A stretch of DNA of 64,000 bases, from NCBI GenBank assembly GCA_003342815.1, contig PTEX01000059.1, positions 3,362,542 through 3,426,541 of the forward strand, given 5' to 3'. Source of the DNA: Eudromia elegans. Lineage: Eukaryota; Chordata; Aves; Tinamiformes; Tinamidae. Below, piece after piece: positions 59,102 to 64,000 of this stretch. Both the position numbers and the translations under genes were made by a program. Position 1 is the stretch's first letter, and each line of letters starts with the position of its first letter. Below the pieces are notes generated by a model. That model saw only the letters and a program-made list of their open reading frames with translations. It was not told the origin of the DNA and searched no databases.

Positions 59102-61789
59102 CTTAGTTCCCTAACATGCACATCTCCTTGGCTCCAAAAGCTTGTTAGGTATTTATCACTGAAGATTTTATTCTTCCTTCCATAAAGTTCATTCTGATGA
59201 CAAACCTAATAAAGTGTTTAAAGTGTTCTAAGACATGCTACAATATTCTAGCTGAAGACAGGCAAGAGAATGGTAAAGCCTTTTTTTATTATTTTATTTC
59301 AGTTGTCAATCTTTTAAATTCTCAATTAATTTTGCTTGCAACCCTACAAAACATAAATAATCCCTTGCTTCTCATGGCTTTTTTAAAATAAAGGGTTTTG
59401 TCATCTCCATAGGCTTTTAAAGGTAGATTGATAAAATGTGAGTTCTGCAGATTTGAACTGATGTATTTTTACCCATTAATCAACTAAATCAATCAATCAA
59501 TCTATCTATCTATCTAAATTCCAGAAAAATCTTTAAAATCTAGACTTTTTTTTTGAAATAAATTTTTTCTGAGCCGTTAATCTGGTACTAACTCTTCAGA
59601 AATCACACAATATTCAGCAATGTGAAATATGGGAATTCATCCAAAGATATCTAGCCATCACCTGGAGGAATTCAATTAAATATTTTTGCTTGTTTGTTTC
59701 CTCTCTATAATGGAAAATTTTGCCCCTTAATTCCTAACTTTGTCTTCCTAAAATTCTTTCCTCCATCCATTCATAGTCAAAGAAAAACCTTAAATTTTTT
59801 AACTTATATAATGCTACCGGATAACATTTTTGATACAGCATTGCTCTGTGAGCTCCATCAGTTTTAAAGTCAGCAAATCGAGAGTCAGGCCAATGGACTC
59901 CTTTCTAAGGAAGGTAATTAAAAGAGTTCTAAATGCTCATGGGACAGTGGAGAAATTCATGTAGCGCTCTTGAGAAAACGGTCAAAAGTGACTCCCATAT
60001 TAGGACACTACCAAGCAAAACAGAGGGGTATGTTTGCATTGGTTTTGGTTCTTTGAGATGCCTTGCTGAACCTGTATTTCTAGCTTCCTTGGGATCCTCA
60101 TTTTTTCTTACTCGGATACAAGACTTGGAGTACTAAAGAGGAGCTGTTTCTTGATGAGAGGACAGATGTCGGAATTGTATAATGGGAGAATAAAAAACTT
60201 TCCCATTATAGGATAATCTTCTGGTCTCAGGTTCCTACTACCGGAAACATTTAATGCTAGTATCTGATCTAATTCTCTGAGAATTCTCTGAGGTTTCTTG
60301 AGACATTTTCATGTTTTAGTGAAACTGATTTCTTACTCTGTTGAGTTCAAATTGTCCCTCCAGTTGATCATCTGTTCCAGTCACAGAGTTCCTCTGGCAA
60401 AGGATGAAGGCAGTATCATGTGGGGCAGATATATCTTTGCACTGGATAGGTCCATGTCATTATTGCTTTTCTTTGGATTATTCACAAGCCTGCAAAGCAC
60501 TAGATACAAGAGTTTCCCTCCCCTTCATTTGTTTATTTACCTACTGTGGCTCAGGTAAGCACAAAAAGAGAAAGAAAACATACTTTCAGGAAGACTCTTC
60601 TAAAGGAGAGATTTCCAATCATCTTTGTTCCCATGGCTGTCCTCTGTAGTGAAAGGAAGCTTGGAGATACCATCACCAACATTTGTGGATATCACTCTAT
60701 TATGGTATTCCAAAGCATCATGGTACTGCCACACTTTGAATCTGAATTTTACCCTATATCTAGAGCAAGTAATTTTGTAGGTAAACAGTAGCTTCTTCTA
60801 ACATTTGTACTTCCTCCTGGCTAGAAATATTTTATCTCCAGGATGCTTGGCAGTGGTCTTTGTAAGAAATTTTGTAAGTCTAACAGTTGGTTTTCCCACA
60901 TGCTATTCCTGAATATTGGAGGTGACCATGCTAGAAGAGATCCCAGTGGATTTATGATTTAGCCAAACAGCTGTGCCATTGCTCTTCATGATCTGTATAA
61001 CCCATTTTCCCAAGGAAGTTTCCAGTGATATGCAATACTGTCTTTGGATGATTTTGGTCTTCAGTGATGGTGGTAAGCAAATATGTGCGAGAAGAGATGA
61101 CTCTGCAGGTGTTACAGATTAAAAACTTTCTCTTCCTCACTATTTGCTCACATGAAACAATACTTTCCATAGGTATAGTTTGCAAAACTGTGGTAAATCT
61201 TTTTTCCGTTCTCATTTTTCTTGGATATTATTTCCTTGGATATTTATCCATTTGTTTCTGTTACGCTTAAGAGTGTGGAAATCCTTGAGTTGTCTTGATC
61301 TTCCCTGGAAACATTATTTTTCTCTCTTTAGCACTACTCCAATTTTTTTCCTTTTTATTAGTAAAGGTTCAAACCTTGGTTAAAGCCAAAACAGCATTAG
61401 TATATCTGTTGAAAGCATCTGACTTCTCTAGATTATTTTTGCTCTATATCCTTTCTTTCTCTGAAATCATAAGAAAAAAAAAAAGAAGACCTAAAAAAGA
61501 CCTACTCCAGGATTTTCTTTTGTGGCATCTAGTCATCTTCAGATTGTATTTCTATGGCTTTAAGATCATGAAGAGAAGTTGTGGTGGTGCAGAAGTTGGA
61601 CCCTTGTCCAGAATGCTCTCTGAGCCTTTGTAATCTGCCACAGGTCTTGCTAGTCTACTGTGTATGTGCTGATGAATTTTCTGACTTTCAGCAACAATGA
61701 GAATCCAGCCTCCCCTTTTTTTTTAATTCAGCATAATTATTTTGTATTGGCGCCAATACTCTCCATCTGTACAAAGAATATAAAACCTA
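59102..61789. other. AT-rich non-coding stretch
   Basis: No gene is recognised. It contains the compound microsatellite at 59487-59515. A consensus donor (GGCTCAG then GTAAGC) lies at 60556, at the end of an open frame without recognisable domains; I cannot define an exon from it. Confidence 0.5.
59487..59515. repeat. Compound (AATC)n(TATC)n microsatellite
   Basis: About four AATC units are followed by about three and a half TATC units. Confidence 0.9.
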
Positions 61790-62045
61790 AAATTGGCCAA
61801 ACTGGGCCAGATCACTGGTCTGTTTCCCTTCTCTGACATATAGCAGGTGCCTAGGGAAGAATATAAGAAGTGGGCAAACAGACTGTGATACTTCCCAGCG
61901 CCCAGCGCTGGGACTTTTTAAGGCATGGATGGTAGGTTTGTGTTTAATAGCCCTTGATAGATTTTTCTTCCAGGAATATGAACCCCTCTAAACTTTTGGC
62001 ATCCGTAATATCCCATGGCAAAATTTTTGCAGTTTAGCTATGCCT
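61790..62045 (-). mobile_element. Ancient CR1/L3-type LINE, degraded 3' region
   Basis: On the minus strand the sequence near 61999-62035 aligns with the end of CR1/L3-clade reverse-transcriptase ORF2, where the family reads L-W-N-S-L-P ... D-V-V-D-A. Here it survives as a recognisable but mutated run (CTGC..TTTTGCCATGGGATATT...GGATGCC) with several substitutions and no intact frame. The minus-strand sequence continues through a region matching the usual 3' part of this amniote-wide family: a TTC..AGGAAGAAA stretch, GGGCTATTAAACACAAACC and finally CCAGTGATCTGGCCC near 61810-61825. It is much more diverged than the copy at 46937 and therefore much older. The family assignment within CR1/L3 is from memory and approximate. 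Confidence 0.72.
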
Positions 62046-64000
62046 GCATTTACATCTCTGGCATTCCCGTCTGCAACACTGCTGTTCCAGTGTTGCTTGC
62101 AAGGTAATCCTTCTTTTTCAATGAAAGATAATAACCCCCTTTATGGTTTTGAAGAGTTTCTTCAGTCTGCTTACCAGGTACTATTTGTAGTTTTGATTTT
62201 GAGCCACAGGTCACCAGCTCTTTTCAGAAGATTGGTGTGTTGATATATCTATTTCTTTTTGACAGGCTTGCGACTTTAGTTACATGATTTCATTTTCTTT
62301 GGATCCTTTTCCTTCTCCTTTTGTAAACCACAATAATTCATTTGTTTTGTGCTGGCTTCTATTTTGTTATGATTTATTTTCAGATTTCACTCACCATGTC
62401 TCATGAGTTTTTTTATTTCTCTAGTGGTGCATTTTTCAAAAGCCAGTTGTATGACTTTACTGCATTTCTTTCTTGCATTTCATGTTATCACTTTTGTGAT
62501 AAAGTAGCACTTCCAGGAGAATTAGCTAAATTGCTATCCTATCTGTCCAGATTTTTATAAACCTTTTAAAAGAGTATACTCATTTATTTTAGGGTAGCCA
62601 GGATGGGAAGATTTTGGTAATCTTCTCCTCCTGTTTGGTTTTGGTTTTGGTTTAAGAGAGAGAGAGAGATTTCAAGGGTCTGGACCTTTTTATTTTTTTA
62701 TCACATTCACTGAGCTGAGCTTCTCCGTTAGTTCCTCCAGATTCTCAGGTGCGTCTTCCTGTGTCCTCCTTCTTGTCTTCAGCCTTAGAAGCTCATACAG
62801 AGTTCTCATACAGAATTTTCTGTGTTTGCATAGTAGACTTGAATCTGTAATATTCTGATAGATATTTCATGACTTATAAGTAAGTGAATAAATAAATAGA
62901 TAAAATATATTTTTAAAGAATGTCATGTATTTTCTTATCATTAGGATTTTTCTAAGTATAATGACTTTTAAGGACTTCAGTCCTAACACTGGTTTGCTAA
63001 CAGAATTTGCTTTTTAGTGCTTTTTATTCTCTTTGTATTTTATGTTATATTCACCTACTGTGTAAAACAGATGCTGTCCACATCCTGCTAGTCTCATGGA
63101 TGCAGACAATATTTCTGCTGTGCAAATAGCTAGATTTTTCCTGCAGTTTTTCTCTGGAATGCCACTCGTTCAGTCACAGTGTAAATGGAAGCTGTAAATA
63201 TTAGTATTATTTCTTCTAGAATTTATATCCAGCAGATATGAGTTACCAGAATAGTAGTATCAAGGCATTTAAGCTTGTTTCATCACTCTCCTTCTTCTTA
63301 TTCTGTTTTGTAACAAAACAGTGTCAGTGTTGCTAAAACTCTCTCCTTGTAGGTGTTCTCCAACTGTACTACTCCCACTGCTTCACTGTTTGCCTGTGAT
63401 GTACTCAAACATAATGCCTGATGCAATTATCTTCCTGAGGCATGGGCGTTTCTTTTCCTTTGCATGCTGCAATCCACTGCTCTTGCAAACCTGCAGCTAG
63501 GAGTTTCTGATGCCTTCTTCAACAGTCAGGCTGTACAGACATGACATTCTTCTGAAGTATTAGAGCCTTTCAATTTTTTTGAGGGGAGAAGGATACATAT
63601 TGATATTCCTAAAAAGATGCATATTCTCCTTAGGTGGGTCAAGTGCTTGATTATCACACAGCATTCCTTTTCTAAATGCCTATAACTTTTCTTCAGTGTC
63701 TTAGATTTGAATCCTGTATAGTTCTTATGAACTCCCATTTGTGAAAGCTTTTTTATTTTTATTTTTTTTAACAATCTACTGAGTCAACAAAGTCATAGTT
63801 GTTTAAATAGGATAGTTATTTAAATAGGATTTATTTTTCTAATTCCCATTATTTGTTTGCTATAGAAATCTTTTAACTTTCATTTTTAAGACAACAGACC
63901 CCAAAGAGGATAAATAGCCTGCCTGAATATTCTTCCTCTGCCGCAATGAACTTAAAAACCTGTGCCTGTTCATTTGATGCATAATATCAAATGAATAGGT
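62046..64000. other. AT-rich non-coding stretch
   Basis: No gene is recognised. Small items are an (AG)n run at 62655-62669, a short CTGTTTTG/CAAAACAG hairpin near 63303-63321 and an imperfect 17-bp duplication ending TTTAAATAGGAT at 63813 and 63830. Confidence 0.55.

Noticed and set aside
58774-59185. Open frames with Leu-Ser-Ile-Tyr repeats
   Set aside because: The repeat part is the translated (ATCT)n microsatellite. Only the upstream ATG-plus-donor in the CpG island is kept, as a weak candidate.
1-64000. tRNA, rRNA or snRNA genes
   Set aside because: I looked for tRNA B-box-like GGTTCGAATCC and for familiar rRNA and snRNA stretches and found none by reading. A covariance-model scan would be decisive.
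1-64000. Endogenous retrovirus LTRs or internal regions
   Set aside because: I saw no paired long direct repeats, primer-binding site with polypurine tract, or recognisable pol-like frame. A profile search could still find short decayed fragments.

Overview
The window looks like nuclear DNA of a bird (a crocodilian is the less likely alternative). It is AT-rich and mostly non-coding. The most diagnostic element is a CR1 LINE 3' end at about 46937-47138, which keeps the last 35 sense codons of CR1 ORF2 and the ATTCTATGATTCTGTG-type terminus typical of archosaur CR1. A second, much older CR1/L3-type 3' end lies on the minus strand at about 61790-62045, and a 27-base CR1 tail lies at 4081-4107. 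I recognise no protein-coding gene, tRNA, rRNA, known microRNA or CRISPR array. The open frames present are short, low-complexity or compositionally biased.

Layout: 1-13.9 kb is AT-rich intergenic or intronic sequence with a few small duplications and hairpins. At 13.9-14.1 kb there is a large (CTTC)n microsatellite interrupted by an N. From 14 to 38 kb the sequence is again non-coding, with a GC-rich patch at 17.9-18.2 kb, elements resembling conserved non-coding sequence (about 16.2, 19.6 and 30.0 kb), a 44-base poly(A) at 33.1 kb and several perfect short hairpins. At 38.16-38.58 kb there is a TATA-box-plus-splice-donor arrangement that could be a first exon. At 39.77-39.96 kb there is a dense cluster of signalling-type transcription-factor motifs. 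From 40 to 52 kb little is recognisable apart from CR1.

The most gene-like part is 52.7-59 kb. Two splice-flanked candidate exons on the plus strand (52705-52819 and 54894-54953) are followed by a motif-rich, conserved-looking block (56.2-56.7 kb) and two CpG islands (57.03-57.48 and 58.66-58.92 kb). The second island has YY1-like and ETS motifs and an ATG followed by a consensus splice donor. My reading is that this is a regulatory or promoter neighbourhood, or the edge of a non-coding or undetected gene, beside a gene-poor region. That is inference and would need cross-species alignment and RNA data. I did not find evidence for a new biological system in this window.
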